NCBI RefSeq assembly: GCF_030345095.1
Contig: NZ_CP128360.1
Span: 372,001-436,000 of the forward strand
From: Solwaraspora sp. WMMA2056
GTDB lineage: Bacteria; Actinomycetota; Actinomycetes; Mycobacteriales; Micromonosporaceae
DNA: 64,000 nt
Reading direction: 5' to 3'
Below are positions 15,757-23,821 of this stretch, piece by piece. The notes under the pieces were generated by a model. It searched no databases. It saw only the letters and a list, made by a program, of their open reading frames with translations, and had not been told where the DNA came from. Position numbers and translations under genes: made by a program. The first letter of the stretch is position 1, and every line of letters begins with the position of its first letter.

Positions 15757-18219
15757 GTGACCTGGATGCGGAAGCGAGACCACAACCTTCTGACCAACGC
15801 CGCATCGCTGCTGATCTGTGGGCTGCTGGCCGGCGTGGTTGTCGCCGCCGCGGCGTTCCCCGCAGTGGCGATGTCAGGGCTGGCCGCCAAGGCGGGCGCG
15901 GAGACCTTCGACAAGCTGCCGAGCGAGCTGACCGTCAAGCGGGCGCCGCAGATCAGCTACCTGTACGCCTCCGACGGCAAGACGATGCTCGCCGCGATGT
16001 ACGACGAGAACCGTCGCGACGTGCCGCTCAAGGACGTCTCGCCGCTGATGCGGGCCGCGATCATCGCTGCCGAGGACCACAACTTCTACGAGCACAACGG
16101 CGTCGACGTCAAGGGTGTCGCCCGGGCCTTCGTCGCCAACCAGGGCGCCGGCGAGACCACCCAGGGTGCCTCGACGCTGACCATGCAGTACGTCCGGCTG
16201 GCCATCGCCTACTCGGCGACCCACCCCGAGGACGTCATCGCCGCCACCGAGGACACCAACGCCCGCAAGCTGCGCGAAATGAAGTACGCGATGCAGCTCA
16301 CCAAGGAGATGTCCAAGGACGAGCTACTCGAGCGCTACCTCAACATCGCCCCCTTCGGCAACGGTGCGTACGGCGTCTTCGCGGCCAGCCAGGTCTACTT
16401 CAGCAAGCAGCCGGCGGACCTCACCATCGACGAGGCCGCGCTGCTGGCCGGCCTGGTCAAGGCACCGACCGCGTTCGACCCGACCACGCCCGGCGGCTAC
16501 CCGCAGGCGGTCGACCGGCGCAACTACGTGATCGACAACATGGTGCAGACCGGGGCGATCACCAAGGAGGAGGCCGACGCGGCCAAGGCCGTCGAGCTGG
16601 TCGTCAACGGCAAGCGCGCGCCGAACGGCTGCGTCGCCGCCAACAAGAACCACTGGGGCTTCTTCTGCGACTACTTCTACCGCTGGTGGCTGGAGCAGGA
16701 GACGTTCGGCGCCACCGCGTACGACCGGGAGCGGCGGCTCAAGAGCGGCGGCTACCACATCGTCACCAGCCTGGACGTGCAGACCCAGGAGTCGGCGAAG
16801 AAGGCCGTCGAGGACGCGCTGAAGACCGGCAGCAAGAACGCGCTGATGGTCGCGGCCGTCGAGCCGGGGACCGGGTACGTGCGCGGCATGGCGGTCAACC
16901 GCAACTACAAGCTCGACGACCCGGACAACCCGCAGAACAAGATCTCCAGCGACCCGAAGAAGGCCGACAAGGGCATCCGGGGCACCTACCCGAACACCAC
17001 CAACCCGCTGCTCACCGGCGGTGGTGACATCACCGGCTACCAGTTCGGCTCGACGTTCAAGATCTTCCCGCTGGTGGCGGCCCTGGAGAAGGGCTACCCG
17101 CTGGAGTACACGATCAACGCGAAGAGCCCGTACGAGTCGAAGTACATCGTCGAGCGGGGCAGCCCGGCCGCCTGCGCGGGCACCAACAAGTACTGCCCGA
17201 AGAACGCCAGTGCCAGCATGAACGGCGTACACGACATGTGGAGCGCCTTCGGCTCCTCGGTCAACACGTACTTCATCCCGCTGCAGGAGCAGGTCGGCGC
17301 CGCCGCCGCGATCGACGTGGCACAACGCCTCGGCATCACCTTCCGGTCGGCCAACGACGCCAAGTTCGCCGGCGACCCGGAGAGCGCCAACCAGTGGGGT
17401 GCCTTCACCCTCGGCGTGTCCAACACGACGCCGATGGAGATGGCCAACGCATACGCCACCCTCGCCGCCGACGGCAAGTACTGCAAGCCGCTGCCGGTGC
17501 AGGAGATCCGCGACCAGGACGGCAACAGCCTGGACATCGCCAAGCCGCAGTGCAAGCAGGCGGTCTCCGCCGAGGTGGCCCGGGCCGCGATCGACGCCGC
17601 CCGCTGCCCGGTCGGCGACCGGTCCAGCACCACCCGGTGCCGTGGCGCAACGGCGGGCGGCGTCCGCAGCGCCGTCGGCCACCCGGTGGCCGGCAAGACC
17701 GGCACCACCGACGCGGAGAAGACCGCCACGATGGTGGTCACCACCAAGCAGCTCGCGGTCGCCGGGGTGCTGGCCGACCCGGACTGGGCCGACACCAACG
17801 CCAAGATGAAGCACACGATCGTCAACCCGGCCGTCTACGAGACGCTCCGGGACGCGATGAAGGGCAAGGAGAAGAAGCAGTTCACCCCGCCGAGTGGCAA
17901 GGTGGTCCGCGGTGAGCAGCGCTCCATCCCGGACGTGGCCTGCCAGTCGATCGACAACGCCCGGTCGCGGCTGTCCGGTGCCGGCTTCCAGGTCGAGGTG
18001 GACCGCTCCGGCGCGGTCGACTCCACCTGCCCGGCCGGCACCGCCGCCGGCACCAGCCCGAGCGGCCGGACCATCAAGGGCGGTGCGGTGATCATCCGGG
18101 TCAGCAACGGCCAGGGTGCCCAGCCCAGCCCCGGCAACAACGACGGCCCCGGTGGTCCCGGCAACGGGCCGGGCGGTCCTCCCGGCCGACCCGGCAACCC
18201 GGGCAACCCGGACGACTGA
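15757..18219 (+). CDS. ponA2: Bifunctional class A penicillin-binding protein with PASTA domain (PonA2-like)
   Basis: 820 residues from GTG 15757; the frame is open to 15556 but that extension is low-complexity and unlike the family. A transmembrane anchor spans about 11-40. The GT51 glycosyltransferase domain has EDHNFYEHNGVD (catalytic Glu 106). The transpeptidase domain has the SxxK serine at about 432 (GSTFK), an SVN motif and KTG at about 647-649. A single PASTA domain lies at about 722-786, followed by a Gly/Pro/Asn-rich tail. It polymerises and cross-links peptidoglycan outside the membrane. Upstream WhiB and downstream phosphoesterase match the Rv3681c-ponA2-Rv3683 order. Confidence 0.92.
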   Translation: MTWMRKRDHNLLTNAASLLICGLLAGVVVAAAAFPAVAMSGLAAKAGAETFDKLPSELTVKRAPQISYLYASDGKTMLAAMYDENRRDVPLKDVSPLMRAAIIAAEDHNFYEHNGVDVKGVARAFVANQGAGETTQGASTLTMQYVRLAIAYSATHPEDVIAATEDTNARKLREMKYAMQLTKEMSKDELLERYLNIAPFGNGAYGVFAASQVYFSKQPADLTIDEAALLAGLVKAPTAFDPTTPGGYPQAVDRRNYVIDNMVQTGAITKEEADAAKAVELVVNGKRAPNGCVAANKNHWGFFCDYFYRWWLEQETFGATAYDRERRLKSGGYHIVTSLDVQTQESAKKAVEDALKTGSKNALMVAAVEPGTGYVRGMAVNRNYKLDDPDNPQNKISSDPKKADKGIRGTYPNTTNPLLTGGGDITGYQFGSTFKIFPLVAALEKGYPLEYTINAKSPYESKYIVERGSPAACAGTNKYCPKNASASMNGVHDMWSAFGSSVNTYFIPLQEQVGAAAAIDVAQRLGITFRSANDAKFAGDPESANQWGAFTLGVSNTTPMEMANAYATLAADGKYCKPLPVQEIRDQDGNSLDIAKPQCKQAVSAEVARAAIDAARCPVGDRSSTTRCRGATAGGVRSAVGHPVAGKTGTTDAEKTATMVVTTKQLAVAGVLADPDWADTNAKMKHTIVNPAVYETLRDAMKGKEKKQFTPPSGKVVRGEQRSIPDVACQSIDNARSRLSGAGFQVEVDRSGAVDSTCPAGTAAGTSPSGRTIKGGAVIIRVSNGQGAQPSPGNNDGPGGPGNGPGGPPGRPGNPGNPDD

Positions 18220-18234
18220 CGGACGGACACGAAC

Positions 18235-18273
18235 GAAGGGGGCGGGCACCGATCACCGGTGCCCGCCCCCTTC
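18235..18273. terminator. Strong hairpin between convergent genes
   Basis: A perfect 17-bp stem (18235-18251 with 18257-18273) with a 5-base loop, directly after the PBP stop and before the end of the convergent YqeY gene. There is no U-tract; it can work in both directions. Confidence 0.8.
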
Positions 18274-18288
18274 GGCGTCAGCTGACGC

Positions 18289-18744
18289 TCAGAGCCCGAG
18301 CTGGCGGCGTACCTCGGCGGCGACCCGGCCCCCCTCGGCCTGGCCGGCCACTGCGGCCTGAGCCGCCTTCATGGCCGGGCCCATCTGGGCCTTGCCGGTG
18401 AAGCCGCCCTCGGCCAGCGCGGTGGCGACGATCCCGGCCAACGCCTCGTCGTCGAGCTGGCGGGGCAGGTAGCGGTCCAGCACCTCGCCCTCGGCCCGCT
18501 CCTTCGCGGCCTGGTCGGCCCGGCCGGCCGCAGCGAACGCCTCCGCCGCCTCCCGGCGCTTCTTGGCCTCCTTGGTCAGCACGGCCAGCGCCTCGTCGTC
18601 GGAGAGCTCCCGCTTGGCCTTACCGGCGACCTCGGCGTTGCCGATCGCGGCCAGCGCCATCCGCAGGGTGGACGTGGTCAGCTCGTCGCGGGCCTTCAAG
18701 GCGGCCCGCATGTCAGCGGTCAGACGGTCCTTCACGGTGCTCAT
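18289..18744 (-). CDS. GatB/YqeY domain protein
   Basis: 151 residues from ATG 18744. It starts MSTVKDRLTADMRAALKARD and ends with the YqeY tail domain (RLAAEVRRQL-like). YqeY resembles the C-terminal tRNA-binding domain of the GatB amidotransferase subunit; the free-standing proteins are widespread and of uncertain role. A TAGTTT box 8 bases before the ATG on the minus strand suggests a leaderless or near-leaderless mRNA from the divergent gap. Confidence 0.9.
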   Translation of the reverse strand: MSTVKDRLTADMRAALKARDELTTSTLRMALAAIGNAEVAGKAKRELSDDEALAVLTKEAKKRREAAEAFAAAGRADQAAKERAEGEVLDRYLPRQLDDEALAGIVATALAEGGFTGKAQMGPAMKAAQAAVAGQAEGGRVAAEVRRQLGL

Positions 18745-18756
18745 GGGTGGCCAAAC

Positions 18757-18762
18757 TACCCT
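18757..18762 (+). promoter_or_regulatory. -10 box TACCCT in a 25-bp divergent gap
   Basis: TACCCT followed by 7 bases and ATG 18770, consistent with a leaderless phosphoesterase mRNA. The opposite strand of the same gap reads TAGTTT, 8 bases before the YqeY ATG, so two promoters overlap in 25 bases. Confidence 0.5.
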
Positions 18763-18769
18763 GGTCGGC

Positions 18770-19663
18770 ATGCGAAAGCGCACCGTATTCCGGCTCGCCG
18801 CCGGCACCGTGGCCCTCGGCGCCGCCACTCTGGCGTACGCCTCGCTCATCGAGCGCAACATGTTCACCCTGCGCCGGTTCGACGTCCCGGTGCTCGCGCC
18901 GGACGCGGAACCGCTGCGCATCCTGCACCTGTCCGACCTGCACATGATGCCTGACCAGCGGCGCAAGCAGGCCTGGGTGGTGGCGCTGGCCGGGCTGGAC
19001 CCGGACCTGGTCGTGGTCACCGGCGACAACCTGGCCCACCCGGACGCCGTACCGGGCGCGCTGCGGGCCCTGCAGCCCCTGCTCGACCTGCCCGGCGCGT
19101 TCGTCTTCGGGTCCAACGACTACACCGGCCCGGTGTGGAAGAACCCGCTGAGCTACCTGCTGCCCGAGCGGGAGTACCGGTCCGGCCCGGACCTGCCGTT
19201 CGAGGATCTGCGCGAGGTGCTGGTCGGTGCCGGCTGGCACGACCTGAACAACCGGCGGGCGTCGTTCAAGGCCGGCGGCCGGCTGATCGAGGCGGTCGGC
19301 GTCGACGACCCGCACATCGAACGCGACGACTACGCCGCCGTCTCCGGCGCGCCGTCACCGGAGGCCGACCTGAGCCTCGGCCTCACCCACTCCCCCGAGC
19401 CCCGGGTGCTCGACGAGATGGCCGCCGACGGGTTCGACCTGCTGCTCGCCGGGCACACCCACGGCGGGCAGGTCTGTGTGCCGTTCGTCGGTGCCCTCGT
19501 CACCAACTGCGACCTGCCCCGGTCGATGGCGAAGGGCCTGCACCGGTGGCCGGCCACCGAATCCTGGCTGCACGTCTCGGCCGGGCTGGGCACCCACCCG
19601 ACCGCGCCGGTCCGGTTCGCCTGCCCGCCGGAGGCCACCCTGCTGACGTTGATCGCCCGCTGA
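18770..19663 (+). CDS. Metallophosphoesterase, membrane-linked
   Basis: 297 residues from ATG 18770. An N-terminal hydrophobic stretch (about 8-26) could anchor or export it. The calcineurin-like motifs are complete: HLSDLH (53-58), TGDN (84-87), GSND (114-117) and the C-terminal AGHTHGGQ. Relatives (YkuE type) act on lipid pyrophosphates such as UDP-diacylglucosamine or unknown phosphoesters. The place after the PBP gene matches Rv3683. Confidence 0.9.
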   Translation: MRKRTVFRLAAGTVALGAATLAYASLIERNMFTLRRFDVPVLAPDAEPLRILHLSDLHMMPDQRRKQAWVVALAGLDPDLVVVTGDNLAHPDAVPGALRALQPLLDLPGAFVFGSNDYTGPVWKNPLSYLLPEREYRSGPDLPFEDLREVLVGAGWHDLNNRRASFKAGGRLIEAVGVDDPHIERDDYAAVSGAPSPEADLSLGLTHSPEPRVLDEMAADGFDLLLAGHTHGGQVCVPFVGALVTNCDLPRSMAKGLHRWPATESWLHVSAGLGTHPTAPVRFACPPEATLLTLIAR

Positions 19664-19759
19664 GTCGGTGCGCGGTGCTCCCGGCGACGGGCGCGCGGCG
19701 CACCGGGGATACCGAATTTGCCTCGCCGGGCCGGTGGGCTAGTATTGCCCAGCGGACCT

Positions 19760-19836
<77 letters not shown>

Positions 19837-19840
19837 GGTC

Positions 19841-19873
19841 AAGGGCCATGTCGAACACATCGACATGGCCCTT
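19841..19873 (+). terminator. Terminator hairpin after tRNA-Pro
   Basis: A perfect 14-bp inverted repeat (AAGGGCCATGTCGA with its complement) and a 5-base loop, four bases after the CCA end. Confidence 0.75.
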
Positions 19874-19923
19874 CGCATGTCCAACTGAGTGTCTGAGCGC
19901 CCTGGCTGGTGAAGTCCGGTCTC

Positions 19924-20121
19924 TCACCTGGCGACGGACCGCCGGATGAGGCGGTAGCGGGGCGGGGGCGGGTCCGGACGCCCGCGATGCTCGTGTTGGT
20001 GTTCACGCACCTGGTTCTCCCAGGTCGCCTGGTCGTAGTCGGGGTCGGGTGGGATCCAGCGGTGTGAGCCGTCGTCGTAGTGCATCGCTTCGTCGCCGGG
20101 GCGCAGGACCGACATCGACAT
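19924..20121 (-). CDS. Small hypothetical protein, last gene of micro-operon
   Basis: 65 residues from ATG 20121, which overlaps the previous stop by one base (TGATG); ATG 20115 is an alternative. The protein is acidic in the middle (PDPDYDQATWENQVREHQHEH) with an Arg-rich end. Family not recognised. Fifth gene of a five-gene overlapping series that starts at 21091. Confidence 0.55.
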   Translation of the reverse strand: MSMSVLRPGDEAMHYDDGSHRWIPPDPDYDQATWENQVREHQHEHRGRPDPPPPRYRLIRRSVAR

Positions 20122-20336
20122 CACAGCCAGCCGAGGAATCGCCAGTAGAGGTCGCCACCGTGTCCGGCCGGCAGGTCGGACACGGCCTCGATCAGGTTGG
20201 TGGCGAGGTAGATCGCGAGCGAGACGCGGGCGTCGGCATACTCGATCTTGAGCTGTTGTCTGCTGTCCAGGCACGGCCAGGCGTGCCCGCAGCCGGCGCA
20301 GGCCCAGCTGGGGCGGGTGGGGACGTGCAGGCTCAT
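20121..20336 (-). CDS. Small CxxC protein of a Micromonosporaceae family
   Basis: 71 residues from ATG 20336 (ATGA overlap with the gene before). The N-terminus has RPSWACAGCGHAWPC, three cysteines that could bind a metal. The rest is a helical IYLATNLIEAVSD segment. From memory, proteins of this shape occur in many copies in Micromonospora and are sometimes labelled flavin reductase; nothing in the sequence supports that activity. Confidence 0.6.
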   Translation of the reverse strand: MSLHVPTRPSWACAGCGHAWPCLDSRQQLKIEYADARVSLAIYLATNLIEAVSDLPAGHGGDLYWRFLGWL

Positions 20337-20536
20337 CCGCGATCCTCCGGTTGGTCGACGGCGGCGACGTGCACGCCGAGGTCTTGCAGGCGGGTGAGCG
20401 CGACCTCGGCCCGCCAGCACCGCCGGGCGGCGGTGAGCGGGTCGCCGCAGGCACAGCCGTCGGGGCGCGGTCCGTGCCGGTCGACCAGTTCCGTCAGGTG
20501 GTCGATCTCGATCTGGCGGGGGATCGGGTCAGTCAT
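20333..20536 (-). CDS. Small hypothetical protein with Cys cluster
   Basis: 67 residues from ATG 20536, overlapping the preceding gene by 8 bases. It carries a CACGDPLTAARRCW cysteine cluster and an alternating hydrophobic C-terminal helix. Family not recognised. Its tight overlaps on both sides argue that it is translated. Confidence 0.55.
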   Translation of the reverse strand: MTDPIPRQIEIDHLTELVDRHGPRPDGCACGDPLTAARRCWRAEVALTRLQDLGVHVAAVDQPEDRG

Positions 20537-20771
20537 CAGCCTGCGCGGTGCGGTCGCTGCCGGGGTCGCCGCCGGCCGGGTCGGGGTCGACGTCACCCCA
20601 TACCCGGGTACGCAGCAACGGCTGGTCGGTGGCCGACAGTGTCGTGTCGGCGAAGTCGACGACGTCGAGGTGGGCCAGCGAGTCCCGCAGCGCGGCGGCA
20701 AACCGGGCGGCGGCTTCGATGTCGGTGAGCCGGGTCGGCAGGTGGATGGTCCAACGCGGTGCATCGCTCAC
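20529..20771 (-). CDS. Small hypothetical protein
   Basis: 80 residues from GTG 20771, whose GTGA overlaps the stop of the DivIVA-like gene. The sequence is beta/alpha in character (WTIHLPTRLTDIEAAARFAA) and ends in an Asp/Gly-rich tail. Family not recognised. Confidence 0.55.
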   Translation of the reverse strand: MSDAPRWTIHLPTRLTDIEAAARFAAALRDSLAHLDVVDFADTTLSATDQPLLRTRVWGDVDPDPAGGDPGSDRTAQADD

Positions 20772-21091
20772 CAGCGGCCTCCGTTGCCGCCGGTCCGGTG
20801 CTGATGCTCCGAGCGGTAGACGCCGGCGGGCGGGTCGTTGAACCGGCAGCCGACGTGCCGTTGCCGCCACTGCCGCAGTCCCTCGCGGCACCGGTCGGCT
20901 TCGGCCCGGTCGACGGCGGCCTGGCGGGTGAGTCGGTCCAGCTCATCGGCGACGTCGCGCAGGTACGCGTGCACCGCCGCCGGGTCCAGCCCACGCCACC
21001 GCGTCTCGAACTGCACCGCTCTGACCTGCCACGGCTCCACGAGTACGCCCTGCCGAGGCACCGCCCGCCCCCGCCTGCTCCGCTGCTCCAT
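20768..21091 (-). CDS. DivIVA-domain-like small protein, first gene of micro-operon
   Basis: 107 residues from ATG 21091, preceded by GAGGAG 5 bases upstream. Residues about 26-75 (RWRGLDPAAVHAYLRDVADELDRL and the following coiled coil) resemble the N-terminal DivIVA/Wag31 segment that binds membranes and forms a coiled coil. It is much shorter than true DivIVA, so it may be an accessory paralogue. A related fragment lies at 23432-23625. Confidence 0.65.
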   Translation of the reverse strand: MEQRSRRGRAVPRQGVLVEPWQVRAVQFETRWRGLDPAAVHAYLRDVADELDRLTRQAAVDRAEADRCREGLRQWRQRHVGCRFNDPPAGVYRSEHQHRTGGNGGRW

Positions 21092-21357
21092 GACTTCTCC
21101 TCGTGAACTCGGCACCAAACGCACAGCCAACAGCCCAGGAAGGCCACGCTGATCGACAACTCGCATCTATGGATGAGCCGATTAGTAGTTCGAATCGCGA
21201 AGCGCAATCGTTCGCCATCCAATGATCATCGCCGCGCTCTCCTCCGGTGCGGCAGGACCTGTTTGTAGTAAACGGATTGTCGGCGTACTCCGGTAGCCTG
21301 TGCGGACACTGGACGCGTTGAACGCGTTGAACGCGGGTCCGACCAGGGAGGCTGCGG
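21092..21357 (+). promoter_or_regulatory. Divergent control region with tandem 9-bp repeat
   Basis: 266 bases between the micro-operon and the TPR regulator, more AT-rich than the flanks. The stretch GCGTTGAAC occurs twice in tandem at about 21316-21333, just upstream of the regulator's ribosome-binding site (GGGAGG), and could be an operator. A TAGCCT box lies at about 21294. Confidence 0.4.
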
Positions 21358-22764
21358 ATGACACGGCAGCAGAGGCAACGCAACGAACAACTGCGGGAGA
21401 TGATCAAGGCGTGCCGGTGGTCATACGACGCCTGTGCCGCAGCGGTTCGAGTCATCGCCCACGAGCACAACGATGATCTACGATCCTGCGATCGGTCACA
21501 CGTCGGCCACTGGGTCGCAGGGGTACGGCCAAGTGGTCGAACCCCTCGCTACCTCGCCGAAGCGGTCAGCCGTCGACTCGGTCATCTGGTCTCACCGACC
21601 GACCTTGGCTTCGACGTGGACGGTAGCCTGGAAGCCGACCTTGGCGGACTCGACTGGTGGGTGGACGACTGCGCCACCAACCTCGTGACGATCGGGAGGG
21701 CCGACTTGGAGCGACGAGCTTTCGCACTCAAAGCCTTGTACTCGCTGGCTGCGCTCGCGGTTCCCCTCGAGTCCTGGCAGGAGGTCGCAGACCGAGGGCG
21801 ACGCGCACAAGGCGGTGGGGTCGCGGTAGGCCGCAGCGAGATTGACGCCGTGCGAGACATGCTGGCGGTGTTCAGCCGAGCTGACGAGCGGTTCGGCGGC
21901 GGCCACGCCCGCCTTGCGGTCGTTCAATACCTTTCATCGGATGTCGCTGACTTTCTGCGCGGCAGGTTCTCGTCCGACTCGGACCGCAGGGCAATGTTCA
22001 GCCTGGCTGCGGAGATGACCTACCTCGCCGGATGGAAAGCATTTGATTCGTCCCTGCACGGCCTAGCTCAGCGGTACTACGTCCAATCACTGCGGCTCGC
22101 GAATGAAGCCGACGACCGCGCACTTGCAGCGTTCACTCTGCGCGCGATGGCTCATCAGGCTGTTGACCTCGGTCACGGGCAACAGGCGCTCAACCTCGCG
22201 GAATCCGCTCTCGGCTGGTCGAAGGGAAGCTCCACCCCGGCCGCCACTGCTCTGTTCGCTATCCTGGTGGCGCGCGGTCACGCGGCAACAGGTGACCGTA
22301 CACGCACCTCCACGGCGATCTCTGCCGCCGAGAAGCGCCTTGCGGAATCTGCACCGGACGAGGAGCCGCCGTGGATTCAGACCAGCGGTTTCACGGAAAC
22401 CTCGCTTGCTAGCCAAGCTGGACAGGCCCTGCGGGATCTGGGAGACATGCCGGGCGCCGAGACGCAGCTCCGCCGGTCGATTGCGACTCGGAACTCAGAT
22501 GTCTACCGCCGTATTCACACGCTGACGTTGGCCAACCTGGGCGACGTGCAGTGCGCGCAGGGCCGTCTCGGCGAGGCAGCCGCGAACTGGAACATGGCCA
22601 TGGACGCGATGACTGGCGTCAAGTCGGGCCGGGCGCGTGCCGCCGTGAAGAACATGCGAGCGCGTCTGGGTGGCGTTGGCCAGCGCCTACCCTCATTCGC
22701 TAAACAACTTGATCAGCGCGGCGCCGCTCTTCTTCGTGATGGAAGTACACCCACCGGGACCTGA
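21358..22764 (+). CDS. HTH-TPR regulator (Streptomyces-type XRE/TPR)
   Basis: 468 residues from ATG 21358, with GGGAGG 6 bases upstream. The first about 80 residues form a helix-turn-helix-like region (SHVGHWVAGVRPSGRTPRYL). The remainder is helical with TPR-like blocks such as ALAAFTLRAMAHQAVDLG and a LTLANLGDVQCAQGRLGEAAANW repeat near the end. Such proteins are common actinobacterial regulators of neighbouring small operons. GC is somewhat lower than in the core genes, in line with an accessory origin. Confidence 0.75.
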   Translation: MTRQQRQRNEQLREMIKACRWSYDACAAAVRVIAHEHNDDLRSCDRSHVGHWVAGVRPSGRTPRYLAEAVSRRLGHLVSPTDLGFDVDGSLEADLGGLDWWVDDCATNLVTIGRADLERRAFALKALYSLAALAVPLESWQEVADRGRRAQGGGVAVGRSEIDAVRDMLAVFSRADERFGGGHARLAVVQYLSSDVADFLRGRFSSDSDRRAMFSLAAEMTYLAGWKAFDSSLHGLAQRYYVQSLRLANEADDRALAAFTLRAMAHQAVDLGHGQQALNLAESALGWSKGSSTPAATALFAILVARGHAATGDRTRTSTAISAAEKRLAESAPDEEPPWIQTSGFTETSLASQAGQALRDLGDMPGAETQLRRSIATRNSDVYRRIHTLTLANLGDVQCAQGRLGEAAANWNMAMDAMTGVKSGRARAAVKNMRARLGGVGQRLPSFAKQLDQRGAALLRDGSTPTGT

Positions 22765-22840
22765 CCAGGTGGCGCGACCTTCCGGATCAAGCAACACCGA
22801 CCCGGTTCGGTCACCCAACAATTCCATCAACCGGGTGATT

Positions 22841-23431
22841 CTACTGAACCAGACGTGTCGATGTATGTGGTGGGTCACCAATGAGCGTCGGCAGGGCGTC
22901 ACGCCAAGTGGCGTTCTTGTCACGGCAAAGGCGATGGAAGCTCGTGAACCGAGAGCTTTCTGGCGAGGAGAGTTCTAGCGACCAGGTGCCGAAGACGCAA
23001 CTGTATCGCGCGCGCCAGCCGTCGCCGCGTTCGAATAGGCGGCTACCGCTGATCCCGCCGCTTCGCGAGTATCCACGGGTGACAAATCCGTGGTCGTGCA
23101 GCCACGCGGTGGCGGTGGCAACGTCCGCTGGTTCAGCCAGAGGGCCTTCGGAGTCTTGAGCAGAGGCTGCGGCGGCTTCGATCGCCGCCGCGGTGTCGGC
23201 GTCGATGAGGGTGAAACTTCCGTCGTCGTCTGGGCGGCCCACCGCGACATCGCGCGTTGTACCGTCCGGGAACCGGAGTGTGAACATCGGGCCCCAGTCG
23301 TGCATGTCCCTGAGATCTTCGAGCGTGTCCAGATCGCGTAGCCGAGCGTGGCTGGCGTCGGTGCTGACGTGCACTGGCCACGGCCCGATGCTGAGGGCAT
23401 GGTTGAGCTGCCACTCCAGGTCGGCGTCCAC
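22841..23431 (-). CDS. Hypothetical protein, 196 residues
   Basis: Starts at GTG 23431; convergent with the TPR regulator. Soluble, with an acidic N-terminal half (TLRFPDGTTRDVAVGRPDDDG) and a C-terminal half rich in aromatic residues. No family is recognised. It overlaps the end of a decayed DivIVA-like gene, so it may have replaced the rest of that operon. Confidence 0.5.
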   Translation of the reverse strand: MDADLEWQLNHALSIGPWPVHVSTDASHARLRDLDTLEDLRDMHDWGPMFTLRFPDGTTRDVAVGRPDDDGSFTLIDADTAAAIEAAAASAQDSEGPLAEPADVATATAWLHDHGFVTRGYSRSGGISGSRLFERGDGWRARYSCVFGTWSLELSSPESSRFTSFHRLCRDKNATWRDALPTLIGDPPHTSTRLVQ

Positions 23432-23625
23432 GACACCATCATGCGCCGCTGCCGCAAGAGTGGGGCGTCAGGCGCCGGGTGCAGGCAGGCGTCGGCGAGG
23501 CGTTGCAGGAGACGGTCGACTGCGGCCTGCCAGGTGAGCCGGTCCAGCTCACCGCGAAGGTCCCGCAGGTACGCGTACACCGCCGCCGGGTTCAGCCCAC
23601 GCTGACGCGTCCCGCACTGCTCCAT
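23432..23625 (-). pseudogene. Truncated second copy of the DivIVA-like gene
   Basis: From ATG 23625 the reading MEQCGTRQRGLNPAAVYAYL closely parallels the intact gene at 20768-21091, and the DNA over about 23535-23625 matches about 20935-21020. After about 45 residues similarity ends and the frame runs on only as a shadow of the 196-residue gene. A further short open frame (ATG 23746 to 23549, 65 residues) overlaps it upstream; I cannot tell whether that is a gene. Confidence 0.6.
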
Positions 23626-23821
23626 GGGAGAACTTCGGCTGGTGGCGGGCCAGGAGGTACAGGAGACACTCGGCGTCTTGCGCAACCTCGCGTACCAGAT
23701 CACCAACTCGAAGTCGTTCCCTCACCCCGGTAGCGGTGTCGTCCATCGACCGGACCTGGCGTACCGATGAGGTCGATCAATGCATCAAGCAGCATCGACC
23801 GGACCTCCACGGCCCGGTGTG

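Noticed and set aside
19837-23821. Integrated element bounded by a tRNA-Pro 3'-end duplication
   Set aside because: I searched the region up to asd by eye and found no second copy of the tRNA-Pro end and no integrase.
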